In this document: positions 1-8,356 of the stretch, piece by piece
Layout of the letters: the number at the start of each line of letters is the position of its first letter
Numbering within the stretch: the first letter of the stretch is position 1
DNA from: Comamonadaceae bacterium
GTDB taxonomy: Bacteria > Pseudomonadota > Gammaproteobacteria > Burkholderiales > Burkholderiaceae_C
Length of the DNA: 64,000 nucleotides
Assembly (NCBI GenBank): GCA_947454955.1
Contig: CANGLW010000010.1
Location: 20,264-84,263 of the forward strand
Reading direction: 5' to 3'
Position numbers and translations under genes: made by a program
The notes under the pieces: model-generated
Told to the model about the DNA's origin: nothing
Database searches by the model: none
Seen by the model: only the letters and a program-made list of their open reading frames with translations

Positions 1-1
1 G

Positions 2-1348
2 GTGTACCTGTTGCCCGCGGCCACCCAGTTTGAAACCAGCGGTTCTTGCACCGCCTCCAACCGCTCTTTGCAGTGGCGTGAGAAGGTCATTGAGCCCCTG
101 TGGGAGAGCCGTTCTGACCACATGATCATGTACCAGTTGGCCCAAAAACTGGGCTTCGACAAAGAGCTGGTCAAGAACTACAAGATGCAAAAAGTCAAAG
201 GCATGGACGAGCCCGTGCCCGAGGACATCCTGCGCGAAATCAACAAGTGCGTCTGGACCATCGGTTACACCGGTCAGAGCCCTGAGCGCTTGAAGGCCCA
301 CATGAAGAACATGCACATGTTCGACGTGAAGACCCTCAAGGCCAAAGGCGGCAAAGACAAAGAAACCGGTTACGACTTCACCGGTGACTACTTCGGTCTG
401 CCCTGGCCGTGCTGGGGCACTGCCGAGCTCAAGCACCCGGGTTCGCCCAACCTGTACGACACCTCCAAACACGTCATGGATGGCGGCGGTAACTTCCGCG
501 CCAACTTCGGTGTGGAGCGTGAAGGCAAGAGCCTGTTGGCCGAAGATGGTTCGCACTCCAAGGGTGCGGACATCACCACCGGTTACCCCGAACTCGACCA
601 CGTCTTGCTCAAGAAGCTGGGCTGGTGGGATGAGCTCACCGACGCTGAGAAAACAGCGGCCGAAGGCAAGAACTGGAAGACCGACAGCTCGGGTGGCATG
701 ATCCGCGTGTTCATGCAAAACCACGGCTGCCACCCCTTTGGCAACGCCAAGGCGCGTGCGGTGGTCTGGAACTTCCCCGATCCGATCCCGCAGCACCGCG
801 AGGCGCTTTACAGCACCCGTCCCGACCTGGTGGCCAAGTACCCCAGCCACGACGACAAGAAAGCTTTCTGGCGTCTGCCCACCCTGTACAAAACTGTGCA
901 GGCCAAGAACGTGGCCGACAAGGTGCACGAGAAGTTCCCGCTCATCATGACCTCGGGTCGTTTGGTGGAGTACGAGGGTGGTGGCGAGGAAACCCGCTCC
1001 AACCCCTGGCTGGCCGAGCTGCAACAGGAAATGTTCGTGGAGCTCAACCCCAAGACCGCCTCAGACCGTGGCATCCGCAATGGCGACCGCGTGTGGGTCA
1101 GTTCACCCACCGGTGCGCGCATCAATGTGCAGGCCATGGTGACCGAGCGTGTGGACAGCGGCACGGTGTTCCTGCCCTTCCACTTCTCGGGCCGTTGGCA
1201 AGGTGCGGACATGCTCGCGCACTACCCCAAGGGTGCGGCACCCGTGGTGCGTGGTGAGGCGATCAACACCGCCACCACCTATGGTTACGACAGCGTGACC
1301 ATGATGCAAGAGACCAAGACCACGATCTGTAACGTGGAAAAAGCCTGA
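2..1348 (+). CDS. fdhA: Formate dehydrogenase catalytic (molybdopterin) subunit, C-terminal part, 5' truncated by window edge
   Basis: The open frame runs in from the left edge, so 448 residues of the C-terminal portion are visible and the N-terminal [4Fe-4S] and Cys/SeCys active-site region is outside. The last ~150 residues have the C-terminal dinucleotide-binding beta-barrel seen in bis-MGD enzymes (TSGRLVEYEGGGEETRSNP, then NGDRVWVSSPTGARI and VFLPFHFSGRW). The family oxidises formate to CO2 and passes electrons to a ferredoxin-like subunit. The next genes encode exactly that Fe-S subunit and a cytochrome b subunit, which fixes the assignment to a membrane-bound respiratory enzyme. 17 bases separate it from the Fe-S gene. 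Whether the active site uses Cys or SeCys cannot be seen here. Confidence 0.93.
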   Translation: MYLLPAATQFETSGSCTASNRSLQWREKVIEPLWESRSDHMIMYQLAQKLGFDKELVKNYKMQKVKGMDEPVPEDILREINKCVWTIGYTGQSPERLKAHMKNMHMFDVKTLKAKGGKDKETGYDFTGDYFGLPWPCWGTAELKHPGSPNLYDTSKHVMDGGGNFRANFGVEREGKSLLAEDGSHSKGADITTGYPELDHVLLKKLGWWDELTDAEKTAAEGKNWKTDSSGGMIRVFMQNHGCHPFGNAKARAVVWNFPDPIPQHREALYSTRPDLVAKYPSHDDKKAFWRLPTLYKTVQAKNVADKVHEKFPLIMTSGRLVEYEGGGEETRSNPWLAELQQEMFVELNPKTASDRGIRNGDRVWVSSPTGARINVQAMVTERVDSGTVFLPFHFSGRWQGADMLAHYPKGAAPVVRGEAINTATTYGYDSVTMMQETKTTICNVEKA

Positions 1349-1365
1349 GGCACCGGAGATAAACC

Positions 1366-1995
1366 ATGGCACGTATGAAATTTGTTTGCGACGCAGAGCG
1401 TTGCATTGAGTGCAACGGTTGTGTGACCGCTTGCAAAAACGAGCACGAAGTTCCTTGGGGTGTGAACCGCCGCCGTGTGGTCACCCTCAATGACGGTGTG
1501 CCCGGTGAGCGCTCCATCTCGGTGGCCTGCATGCACTGCAGCGACGCACCTTGCATGGCGGTTTGCCCTGTGAACTGCTTTTACCGCACCGACGAAGGTG
1601 TGGTGCTGCACGACAAGGATGTCTGCATTGGCTGCGGCTACTGCTCGTATGCCTGCCCGTTTGGCGCGCCTCAGTTCCCCTCGCAGGGCACCTTCGGTGT
1701 GCGCGGCAAGATGGACAAGTGCACCTTCTGCGCCGGCGGCCCCGAGGCCAACGGCAGCCAGGCCGAGTTTGAGAAATATGGCCGCAACCGTTTGGCCGAG
1801 GGCAAGTTGCCCGCTTGTGCCGAGATGTGCTCGACCAAAGCCCTGCTCGCCGGTGACGGCGACATGGTGGCCGACATCTTCCGTACCCGAGTGCTCAACC
1901 GCGGCAAAGGTGCTGAGGTGTGGGGCTGGGGCACGGCTTACGGCTCGAAACAAGCTGGTCAGGCACCTGCGGCTGTGCCAGGAGCGAAATCATGA
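1366..1995 (+). CDS. fdhB: Formate dehydrogenase iron-sulfur (beta) subunit
   Basis: A 209-residue four-cluster ferredoxin-like electron-transfer subunit. Four cysteine groups are visible: CIECNGCVTACKN near residue 13, CMHCSDAPCMAVCP near 57, CIGCGYCSYACP near 86, and CTFC near 113 with a later CAEMC. This is the DmsB/FdnH/Fdh3B family, which wires the molybdenum subunit to the membrane cytochrome. It is a short version without a C-terminal membrane anchor helix. It starts ATG after a GGAGAT ribosome site, and its stop overlaps the start of the next gene (ATGA), so the two are translationally coupled. Confidence 0.95.
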   Translation: MARMKFVCDAERCIECNGCVTACKNEHEVPWGVNRRRVVTLNDGVPGERSISVACMHCSDAPCMAVCPVNCFYRTDEGVVLHDKDVCIGCGYCSYACPFGAPQFPSQGTFGVRGKMDKCTFCAGGPEANGSQAEFEKYGRNRLAEGKLPACAEMCSTKALLAGDGDMVADIFRTRVLNRGKGAEVWGWGTAYGSKQAGQAPAAVPGAKS

Positions 1996-2213
1996 AACAA
2001 CTTCTTTTGATCGCCGCTTCGGTGGCCTTGCTCAGCGCTTGCGGCGACAAACCCCAATCGGCCGGTGGCGTGAAGTCTGACATGGCGCCTTACACCGGCA
2101 CAGGCAAAGCCTATGTGGAAAAGGGTTGGAAAGAGGGCGACAAAACCAGCTGGGAGTCGCAGCTCAAAGCCCGTGGCATGAATTCTCAAAACGAGTATTC
2201 GCGTAGCAACTGA
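1992..2213 (+). CDS. Small lipoprotein encoded inside the formate dehydrogenase operon
   Basis: A 73-residue protein whose N-terminus reads as a lipoprotein signal (MKQLLLIAASVALLSAC, lipobox LSAC with the lipidated Cys at residue 17). The remaining ~55 residues are polar and charged with no recognised domain. The start ATG overlaps the fdhB stop. It lies between the Fe-S and cytochrome genes, so it is probably co-expressed with the enzyme and may help assemble or anchor it on the periplasmic side. That role is inference from position only. Confidence 0.8.
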   Translation: MKQLLLIAASVALLSACGDKPQSAGGVKSDMAPYTGTGKAYVEKGWKEGDKTSWESQLKARGMNSQNEYSRSN

Positions 2214-2227
2214 CACAGGGTAAGCAC

Positions 2228-3391
2228 ATGAAAATCTCTTTCATCGCTGCCTGCCTGGTGGCTCTGGGCTGCATGGGCTCAGCACAGGCGCAAGACAAAC
2301 TCAAGGTCGAGACGCCTGCGCAAGCTGCACCGACTGACGCTGGCATCAAAGGCCAGAACATCATGGATGTGAAGCCTGAGGCCAGTGCTGAACCCGGCTA
2401 CGCTGCCCAAACCAATGGCGAGCGCGCCAAGGTGCAGCCCGGTAACAACGCGCCCATGTGGCGTTCTGTGGGTTCGGGCGTGACCGGTTACAGCAGCTTG
2501 CCCTTGAGCCAGGCGCCCGAAGCGGGCAACCTGATTCAGGGCTTTGTGCAGTACCCCGGCTCCAACCTCACCAACGCTGGCGAAGCCTGGCGCCAAGTGC
2601 GCAACAACTGGATCATCCCTTACGGGGGTTCGCTGTTGTTGATCGCTTTGGGTGCTGTGGCGCTGATGTACTTCAGCAAGGGCACCATGCAATTGCATGG
2701 CCAGGAAACCGGTCGCAAGATCGAACGTTTCACCGCGCTTGAGCGTTCAGCCCACTGGGCCAATGCCATCGCGTTTTGCGTGCTGGGTGTTTCTGGTTTG
2801 ATCATGGCGTTTGGCAAGTTTTTCTTGCAGCCCGTGATCGGCAGCACCTTGTTTGGCTGGCTGACCTACGCCCTGAAAAACGCCCACAACTTTGCCGGCC
2901 CGCTGTTCGCGGTGTCCCTGGTGATTGTGTTTGTTACCTTCATCAAAGACAACATCCCCAGCAAAGAAGACATCACCTGGCTCTTGAAGGGCGGCGGTAT
3001 GTTCTCTGGTGTGGAAGTGCCTTCGCACCGCTTCAATGCGGGTGAAAAAGTCGTATTCTGGGGCGGTGTGTTCTTCCTGGGCGCCATCGTGGTGGCTTCT
3101 GGCCTGGTGCTCGACAAGCTGATTCCCGGCTTGATTTACGAGCGCAGCACCATGCAAATCAGCCACATGATTCACGCGGTAGCCACCGTGTTGATGATGG
3201 CGATGTTCATCGGCCACATTTACATGGGCACGGTGGGCATGTCAGGTGCCTACAACGCCATGAAAACTGGCTATGTGGACGAGACCTGGGCCAAAGAGCA
3301 CCACGAGCTTTGGTACAACGACATCAAGGCTGGCAAGATCCCCGCGCAGCGCAGCAACGAACCTGCGCCCGGACCGATCGTTCAAGCTTGA
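2228..3391 (+). CDS. fdhC: Formate dehydrogenase cytochrome b556 (gamma) subunit
   Basis: A 387-residue membrane subunit that takes electrons from the Fe-S subunit and reduces quinone. It begins with a signal-like stretch (residues 1-21, ending AQAQ), then ~110 residues of probably periplasmic sequence, and then hydrophobic helices at about 135-155, 180-205, 225-240, 275-300 and 315-345. Histidines placed as haem ligands are visible in RSAHW, NAHNF, ISHMIHA and IGHIYMG, as in FdnI/FdoI-type cytochromes. The long exported N-terminal extension exceeds the E. coli protein (~217 residues) and resembles the longer beta- and epsilonproteobacterial versions. It starts 14 bases after the lipoprotein gene. 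Confidence 0.92.
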   Translation: MKISFIAACLVALGCMGSAQAQDKLKVETPAQAAPTDAGIKGQNIMDVKPEASAEPGYAAQTNGERAKVQPGNNAPMWRSVGSGVTGYSSLPLSQAPEAGNLIQGFVQYPGSNLTNAGEAWRQVRNNWIIPYGGSLLLIALGAVALMYFSKGTMQLHGQETGRKIERFTALERSAHWANAIAFCVLGVSGLIMAFGKFFLQPVIGSTLFGWLTYALKNAHNFAGPLFAVSLVIVFVTFIKDNIPSKEDITWLLKGGGMFSGVEVPSHRFNAGEKVVFWGGVFFLGAIVVASGLVLDKLIPGLIYERSTMQISHMIHAVATVLMMAMFIGHIYMGTVGMSGAYNAMKTGYVDETWAKEHHELWYNDIKAGKIPAQRSNEPAPGPIVQA

Positions 3392-3429
3392 AGTTTCAAG
3401 CCCACCAAGACAACATCAAAGAGGCCCCT

Positions 3430-3789
3430 ATGAAATCTCTGTTGACCCTTTTGGCTGCCAGCACTTTGGCTGTGTCGGCCTTTGCCAAACTGCCTCCCTT
3501 GAGCGACGAAGCCAAGGCCAAGGCCGCTGAAACCGCTGCGAAGACCGCGCACACCGCCAAGGTCGATGCTTTCTTGCTGTGCAAGTCGCAAGACAAAGTG
3601 GCCGCACAAACCGCTAAGCAAGGCAAGGCTGGCAAGAAAGACCCCAAAGCGCCAGCCCTGCCGGCTTGTGCTGACCCTGGTCCGTTTGTGTACACACCAA
3701 CGCCTGCCGCACCCGCGACAGCTGCAGCACCTGCTACCCCAGCACCTGCACCTGCAGCCGCTGCTGCAGCACCGGCCAAAAAGAGCTGA
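3430..3789 (+). CDS. Small exported Ala/Pro-rich protein at the end of the formate dehydrogenase operon
   Basis: A 119-residue protein with a clear signal peptide (MKSLLTLLAASTLAVSAFA, cleavage before KLPPL). A Lys/Ala-rich helix follows with two cysteines (LLCKSQDK and LPACADPG), then a low-complexity tail of Pro-Ala and Ala repeats (~residues 92-116) ending KKS. No catalytic domain is recognised. It starts at an ATG preceded by GAGGCCCC, 38 bases after the cytochrome gene, and is followed directly by a rho-independent terminator, so it is the last gene of the operon. The two Cys could bind metal or form a disulfide; function is unknown. Confidence 0.8.
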   Translation: MKSLLTLLAASTLAVSAFAKLPPLSDEAKAKAAETAAKTAHTAKVDAFLLCKSQDKVAAQTAKQGKAGKKDPKAPALPACADPGPFVYTPTPAAPATAAAPATPAPAPAAAAAAPAKKS

Positions 3790-3810
3790 TCGACCAACGA
3801 TCCAGCACCA

Positions 3811-3839
3811 GGCCAGGGCCACAAGCCTTGGCCTTTTTT
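3811..3839 (+). terminator. Rho-independent terminator of the formate dehydrogenase operon
   Basis: Arms GGCCAGGGC and GCCTTGGCC (8 Watson-Crick pairs and one G-T) around the loop CACAA, followed by TTTTTT. It lies 21 bases after the stop of the small exported protein and before fdhD. Confidence 0.85.
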
Positions 3840-3856
3840 CTTGTAACCTCTCACCC

Positions 3857-4702
3857 ATGACCCTGCCCACCCTGACCCAAGCCCGTGCTGAACTCACACA
3901 CGCGCTGCATGCCCTCAATGAGCATGGCGAGCGGGTCAGCCTGTCGGTGCCGTCTGAGCGTGCCTTGACGGTCTATGTGGACAAGCGTGAACTGGTCACC
4001 CTCATGACCTTGGGCGCGCATCCCGAGTGGCTGGTCTTGGGCTTTTTGCGCAACCAGCGTTTGGTCAATTCTGTTCATGACATCGCATCCATCACCGTCG
4101 ATTGGGACGTGGGCGTGGCTGCGGTCAAAACCCATGCAGGCATTGATCAGATTGAGCAACGCACCGCGAAAAAAGTGGTGACCACCGGTTGTGGTCAAGG
4201 CAGTGTGTTTGGCGACCTGATGGCCGACGTCGATGCCATCCAATTGCCCGAAGCCACCATCTCACAGTCGCAGCTTTACGGCATCACCGAGGCCATCCGC
4301 TTGCAGGAAAGCACCTACAAGTCGGCGGGCTCGGTGCACGGTTGCGCGCTGTTTCAAGGGCAGGAGATGCTGCTGTTTGTGGAGGACGTGGGCCGCCACA
4401 ACGCGATTGACACGATTGCCGGCTGGATGTGGCTGCAAAGCGGTGACATGAGCGGGGCCAACAAAGTGTTCTACACCACCGGTCGGCTGACCAGCGAGAT
4501 GGTCATCAAATCTGCGCAAATGGGGGTGCCGGTCGTGGTCTCGCGCAGTGGCATCACACAAATGGGTTTGCAGGTGGCCCAGCGGGTGGGTTTATGCACG
4601 ATTGGCCGCGCCACCAACAAGCATTTTCTTTGCTACACCGCACCGCAGCGGTTCATCTCCCAGCCCGAACTGGCTGGCCCCAAACTTCGCAGCGCGGCTT
4701 GA
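3857..4702 (+). CDS. fdhD: FdhD, sulfurtransferase for formate dehydrogenase maturation
   Basis: A 281-residue protein of the FdhD/NarQ family, which passes sulfur from a cysteine desulfurase to the Mo-bis-MGD cofactor of formate dehydrogenase. Family segments are visible: the SVPSERALTVYVDKRELVTLMTLG beta-strand region, TTGCGQGSVF (the usual Cys loop, ~residue 112), SAGSVHGCALF, EDVGRHNAIDTIAGW and FYTTGRLTSEMVIKSA. In E. coli the loop carries a CxxC pair; here only the first Cys is present and the second position is Gly/Ser. The ATG at 3857 was chosen because it follows the terminator and matches the family start. Its location downstream of the fdh operon supports the role. Confidence 0.93.
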   Translation: MTLPTLTQARAELTHALHALNEHGERVSLSVPSERALTVYVDKRELVTLMTLGAHPEWLVLGFLRNQRLVNSVHDIASITVDWDVGVAAVKTHAGIDQIEQRTAKKVVTTGCGQGSVFGDLMADVDAIQLPEATISQSQLYGITEAIRLQESTYKSAGSVHGCALFQGQEMLLFVEDVGRHNAIDTIAGWMWLQSGDMSGANKVFYTTGRLTSEMVIKSAQMGVPVVVSRSGITQMGLQVAQRVGLCTIGRATNKHFLCYTAPQRFISQPELAGPKLRSAA

Positions 4703-4746
4703 CCACACGCACCCACGGGGGTGCCCAAATCGCCTAAGCTCAGGCC

Positions 4747-7266
4747 ATGGCGATTTCTTTTGTTCGGTTGGGCTTGCAAACCCTGGCGCGCGACTGGCGC
4801 GCAGGTGAACTCAAACTTTTGTGGGTCTCGGTCACCTTGGCGGTGGCCGCCCTGACCGCGGTGGGTTTTTTGGCTGACCGCATCGAGGTCGGTTTGCAGC
4901 GCGATGCAAGGCAGTTGCTCGGCGGCGATGTGGTGGTGGCCAGTGACCAACCCACCCCGCCCAACATGTCGCAATGGGCGCACGACCGCGGTTTGCAAAC
5001 CGCAGCCACCCAAAGCTTTCCCACCATGTCTCGCGCCACGGCCGAGCAAGGTGGCGCCACACGCTTGGTGGCCTTGAAGGCGGTCACGGCCAACTACCCC
5101 TTGCGCGGCAGCCTCACGGTGGCTGCCGACACCGGCCCAGGCGCCAAAACCCGCGATGTGCCCGCGCCGCATGAGGCCTGGGTGGACGATGCGCTGCTGC
5201 TGGCCTTGGGTTTGCAACTGGGCGACCAGCTCTTGCTGGGTGAATCGTCTTTCAAAATCACAAGACGCATCCTCAACGAGCCAGACCGAGGCGGTGGCTT
5301 CATGAACTTTGCGCCCCGGGTCTTGATCAACCAGGACGACCTGGGCGCCACCGAGCTGGTGCAAGCCGCCAGCCGCATGACCTACCGGCTTTTGGTGTCA
5401 GGGGACGATGTGCAGGTGGCTGCGTTCATGCGCCAGGTGGAGGACCACATCAAGACCAGCCAGCTGCGCGGCATCCGCGTGGAGTCGCTGCAAAACGGCC
5501 GACCCGAGATGACGCAAACCCTGGAGCGTGCGCAGAAGTTCCTCAACCTGGTGGCCTTGCTGGCAGCCTTGCTCAGTGCGGTGGCGGTGGCTTTGGCGGC
5601 ACGCACCTTTGCACTCAACCATCTCAACGACTGCGCCATGCTGCGCGTGTTGGGTGTGAGCCAGGCCACCATGGCCCGCAGCTTTGCTTTGGAATTTTTC
5701 GTGGTCGGTGTGTTGGCCAGTGCGGCCGGTGTGGTGGCGGGCTACGCGGTGCACACGGTGTTTGTCAGTTTGCTGGCCGGCTTGGTCGACAGTGCTTTGC
5801 CGCAGGCCACGTTCAAGCCGGTAGGCTATGGCCTGGGCATGGGCCTCACGCTCTTGCTGGCCTTTGGCTTGCCACCGGTCTTGCAACTCGCGCAAGTGCC
5901 AGCGCTGCGGGTGATCCGACGCGATGTGGGCAATTTACGCCCGACCTCACTGGCGGTCTTGACCCTGGGGGTCAGCGGTTTCGCCGCGCTACTCTTGGTG
6001 GTCAGCAGCGACATCAAGCTGGGCCTGATTGCGGTGGGCGGCTTTGCGGGCGCGGTGTTGGTGTTTGCCTTGGCCAGTTGGATGGCGGTCATGTTGCTGC
6101 GCCGTTTGGTGAATGAAAGCACCTCGCCGCGTTGGTTGGTGTTGGCCACACGCCAGATTTCTGCACGCCCCATTTACGCGGTGCTGCAGGTCAGCAGCTT
6201 GTCGGTGGGTTTGCTCGCGCTGGTGTTGTTGGTGCTCTTGCGCACCGACCTCATCAGCAGTTGGCGACAAGTCACCCCGGTGGGTGCACCGGATCGTTTT
6301 GTCATCAACATCCAACCCGACCAAGGCCCGGATTTCAAGCAGGCTTTGCAACAAGCGGGTGTGAAAGACTACGACTGGTACCCCATGATTCGCGGGCGCT
6401 TGGTGGAAGTCAATGGCCAGGCCATCGGCCCTGAAACCTACACCGATGAACGCGCCAAACGTTTGGTGGACCGCGAGTTCAACCTGTCTAACAACGCCAC
6501 GCTGCCCGCGCACAACCAGCTGGTGGCCGGCCGCTGGCAAGACGAAGAGGTCGGCTCCTTGAGCGTGGAGGAGGGCATCGCCAAAACCCTTAACTTGCGT
6601 TTGAACGACCGGCTCACCTTTGAAGTGGCTGGTGCCAAAACCACGGCGGCCATCAGCTCTTTGCGCAAGGTCGATTGGGGTTCGATGCGCGCCAACTTCT
6701 TTGTGATCTACCCGGTGGCTAACTTGCCCGATGTGCCCCTGACCTACATGAGTGCGTTCAAAGCCCCGTCCACAACCGGTTTTGACAACCAATTGGTGGC
6801 GCAGTTTCCCAATATCACCCAGGTGGACACAGCCAGCACGGTGGCGCAAATTCAGCGGGTGCTCAACCAGGTCATTGGTGTGGTGGAGTTATTGTTTGGC
6901 TTCACCTTGGCAGCCGGTTTGGTGGTTTTGTTCGCTGCTGTCACCGCCACCCGCGAAGAGCGCGCGCGTGAATACGCCATCATGCGCGCGGTCGGGGCGA
7001 GTGCCAAGCTTTTGCAACAGGTGCAGCGGGCCGAGTTGATGGGCGTGGGTTTGTTGTCGGGCACACTGGCCAGTGTGGTGGCCTCGTTGGTGGGCTGGGT
7101 CTTGGCCAAGCAGGTGTTTGGCTTTGATTGGACCGTGTCGTTGTGGGTGCCTTTGCTGGGCGCACTGGCCGGCGCGGTGCTGGCCTTGGCCGCCGGTTGG
7201 TGGGGTCTGCGCGAGGTCTTGCGCCGCCCGGTGGTGGACACCCTGCGCCGCGCCAGCAACGCCTGA
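4747..7266 (+). CDS. FtsX-like ABC transporter permease (YbbP family)
   Basis: An 839-residue inner-membrane protein with the layout of YbbP/LolC-type permeases: an N-terminal transmembrane helix (~25-45), a large periplasmic domain (to ~260), a first FtsX block of helices (~265-410), central helices (~415-500), a second periplasmic domain (~510-700) and a terminal FtsX block (~710-835, with EERAREYAIMRAVGAS). E. coli YbbP is ~804 residues and works with the ATPase YbbA next to the esterase TesA. Neither neighbour is present here, so the ATPase must be elsewhere. Substrate unknown; the family is linked to moving lipidic molecules or lipoproteins across the envelope. GTGG-rich codon use matches neighbouring genes. 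Confidence 0.85.
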   Translation: MAISFVRLGLQTLARDWRAGELKLLWVSVTLAVAALTAVGFLADRIEVGLQRDARQLLGGDVVVASDQPTPPNMSQWAHDRGLQTAATQSFPTMSRATAEQGGATRLVALKAVTANYPLRGSLTVAADTGPGAKTRDVPAPHEAWVDDALLLALGLQLGDQLLLGESSFKITRRILNEPDRGGGFMNFAPRVLINQDDLGATELVQAASRMTYRLLVSGDDVQVAAFMRQVEDHIKTSQLRGIRVESLQNGRPEMTQTLERAQKFLNLVALLAALLSAVAVALAARTFALNHLNDCAMLRVLGVSQATMARSFALEFFVVGVLASAAGVVAGYAVHTVFVSLLAGLVDSALPQATFKPVGYGLGMGLTLLLAFGLPPVLQLAQVPALRVIRRDVGNLRPTSLAVLTLGVSGFAALLLVVSSDIKLGLIAVGGFAGAVLVFALASWMAVMLLRRLVNESTSPRWLVLATRQISARPIYAVLQVSSLSVGLLALVLLVLLRTDLISSWRQVTPVGAPDRFVINIQPDQGPDFKQALQQAGVKDYDWYPMIRGRLVEVNGQAIGPETYTDERAKRLVDREFNLSNNATLPAHNQLVAGRWQDEEVGSLSVEEGIAKTLNLRLNDRLTFEVAGAKTTAAISSLRKVDWGSMRANFFVIYPVANLPDVPLTYMSAFKAPSTTGFDNQLVAQFPNITQVDTASTVAQIQRVLNQVIGVVELLFGFTLAAGLVVLFAAVTATREERAREYAIMRAVGASAKLLQQVQRAELMGVGLLSGTLASVVASLVGWVLAKQVFGFDWTVSLWVPLLGALAGAVLALAAGWWGLREVLRRPVVDTLRRASNA

Positions 7267-7272
7267 GGGACA

Positions 7273-7683
7273 ATGCCGGCCATGGAACAGATCACCGACG
7301 ACCCGCGCAGCGCGTTTGAACTCATGGGTGGTGAAGCCCAGGTGCGCAGCCTGGTGGACCGCTTTTACGACCTCATGGATTTGGAGAGTGCGTACAAAGC
7401 ATTGCGTGCCGCACACGGCACCCACTTGGACGATGCGCGCGACAAACTCTTTTGGTTTTTGTGCGGCTGGTTGGGTGGCCCCAACCACTACATCGAGCGC
7501 TTTGGCCACCCCAGGTTGCGCGCGCGCCACATGCCATTCATGATCGGCATTCAAGAGCGCAATGAATGGCTGGCCTGCATGGACCAGGCCATGTCTGAGA
7601 CCCAAGTGCCCCAGGCTTTGCGTGAGCGTTTGCTGGTCTCCTTTTTTGACACCGCCGATTGGATGCGCAACACCCCCAACTGA
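7273..7683 (+). CDS. Truncated haemoglobin, group II (TrHbO-like)
   Basis: A 136-residue 2-on-2 globin that binds haem and O2 or NO. Family signatures: FWFLCGWLGGPNHYIERFGHP, then RLRARHMPF holding the proximal (F8) His, and NEWLACM with the G8 Trp typical of group II. The start could be ATG 7273 (GAGGGA 2 bases upstream) or ATG 7282 (MEQITDD); spacing slightly favours 7282 and the longer form is reported. It follows the permease gene by 6 bases and may be co-transcribed. It ends 24 bases before the convergent Smr gene. Confidence 0.9.
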   Translation: MPAMEQITDDPRSAFELMGGEAQVRSLVDRFYDLMDLESAYKALRAAHGTHLDDARDKLFWFLCGWLGGPNHYIERFGHPRLRARHMPFMIGIQERNEWLACMDQAMSETQVPQALRERLLVSFFDTADWMRNTPN

Positions 7684-7707
7684 GCTTGGCCTTGAGAGTG
7701 ATGGCTC

Positions 7708-8346
7708 TTATTGCCCCGGCTTGAGCAGCACCACCAGCGCACCTGCGCCACCATCGGCAGGTTTGGCCTGCACAAAAGCCAGCACCTCGTTTTTTTGCAC
7801 CAGCCAGCTGTGCACCCGGCTCTTGAGAATAGGGGCCTTGCCCGGGGAGCCCAGGCCCTTGCCATGCACCACCCGCACACAGCGGATGCCATGGCGAAAC
7901 GCCTCGCGAATGAACGCAGACAAAGCCTCGCGCGCCTCGTCACGCCGCAGGCCGTGCAGGTCAATTTGCCGCTGAATGCTCCATTGTCCTTGGCGCAGTT
8001 TTTTGGTCACATCGGTGCCGATGCCAGATCGCCTGAAACTCATGTGGTCGTCCACATCGAGCAGGGTGGACACATCGAACTCGTCGCTGATGGACTCGCG
8101 CAACACCGCTTGCTCGTCAATGTCTTGCTGCATCACCAAGGGTGGCGTTTGCTCTTTTTTCAGGAGCACGCGTTCCTCTTGCTGCAAGGGTTTGACCGCA
8201 CCTGAGGCACGCACAAACAAATCTTTGTCTGTCGCCATCTGGCGTTTTTTAAGCGCAGCTTGCGCCGCCGCTTCAGCCGCACGTTTGGCCTGCGCCTCAA
8301 TTTCTTTTTTGACCAGCTTCAGGTCGGAAAGTGTTTTGACTTTCAT
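7708..8346 (-). CDS. Smr-domain protein (YdaL/SmrA-like putative nuclease)
   Basis: A 212-residue protein with an Ala/Lys/Gln-rich helical N-terminus (~1-60) and a C-terminal Smr domain marked by DLHGLRRDEARE (~residue 129) and VVHGKGLGSPGKAPIL (~157), the two conserved motifs of the MutS2 C-terminal fold. Stand-alone Smr proteins are nicking endonucleases or RNA-processing enzymes. It lies 10 bases downstream of radC on the same strand, so the two are likely co-transcribed. Confidence 0.88.
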   Translation of the reverse strand: MKVKTLSDLKLVKKEIEAQAKRAAEAAAQAALKKRQMATDKDLFVRASGAVKPLQQEERVLLKKEQTPPLVMQQDIDEQAVLRESISDEFDVSTLLDVDDHMSFRRSGIGTDVTKKLRQGQWSIQRQIDLHGLRRDEAREALSAFIREAFRHGIRCVRVVHGKGLGSPGKAPILKSRVHSWLVQKNEVLAFVQAKPADGGAGALVVLLKPGQ

Positions 8347-8356
8347 GGCCAGCCTC

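Noticed and set aside
2195..2215. Shared string CGTAGCAACTGA at ~2200 and ~20435
   Set aside because: Both are the C-terminal codons of unrelated genes; a 12-base match is expected by chance in 64 kb with similar codon use.
3700..3780. GCA/CCT-rich repeat as a structured DNA element
   Set aside because: It encodes the Ala/Pro tail of the small exported protein and is simple codon repetition.
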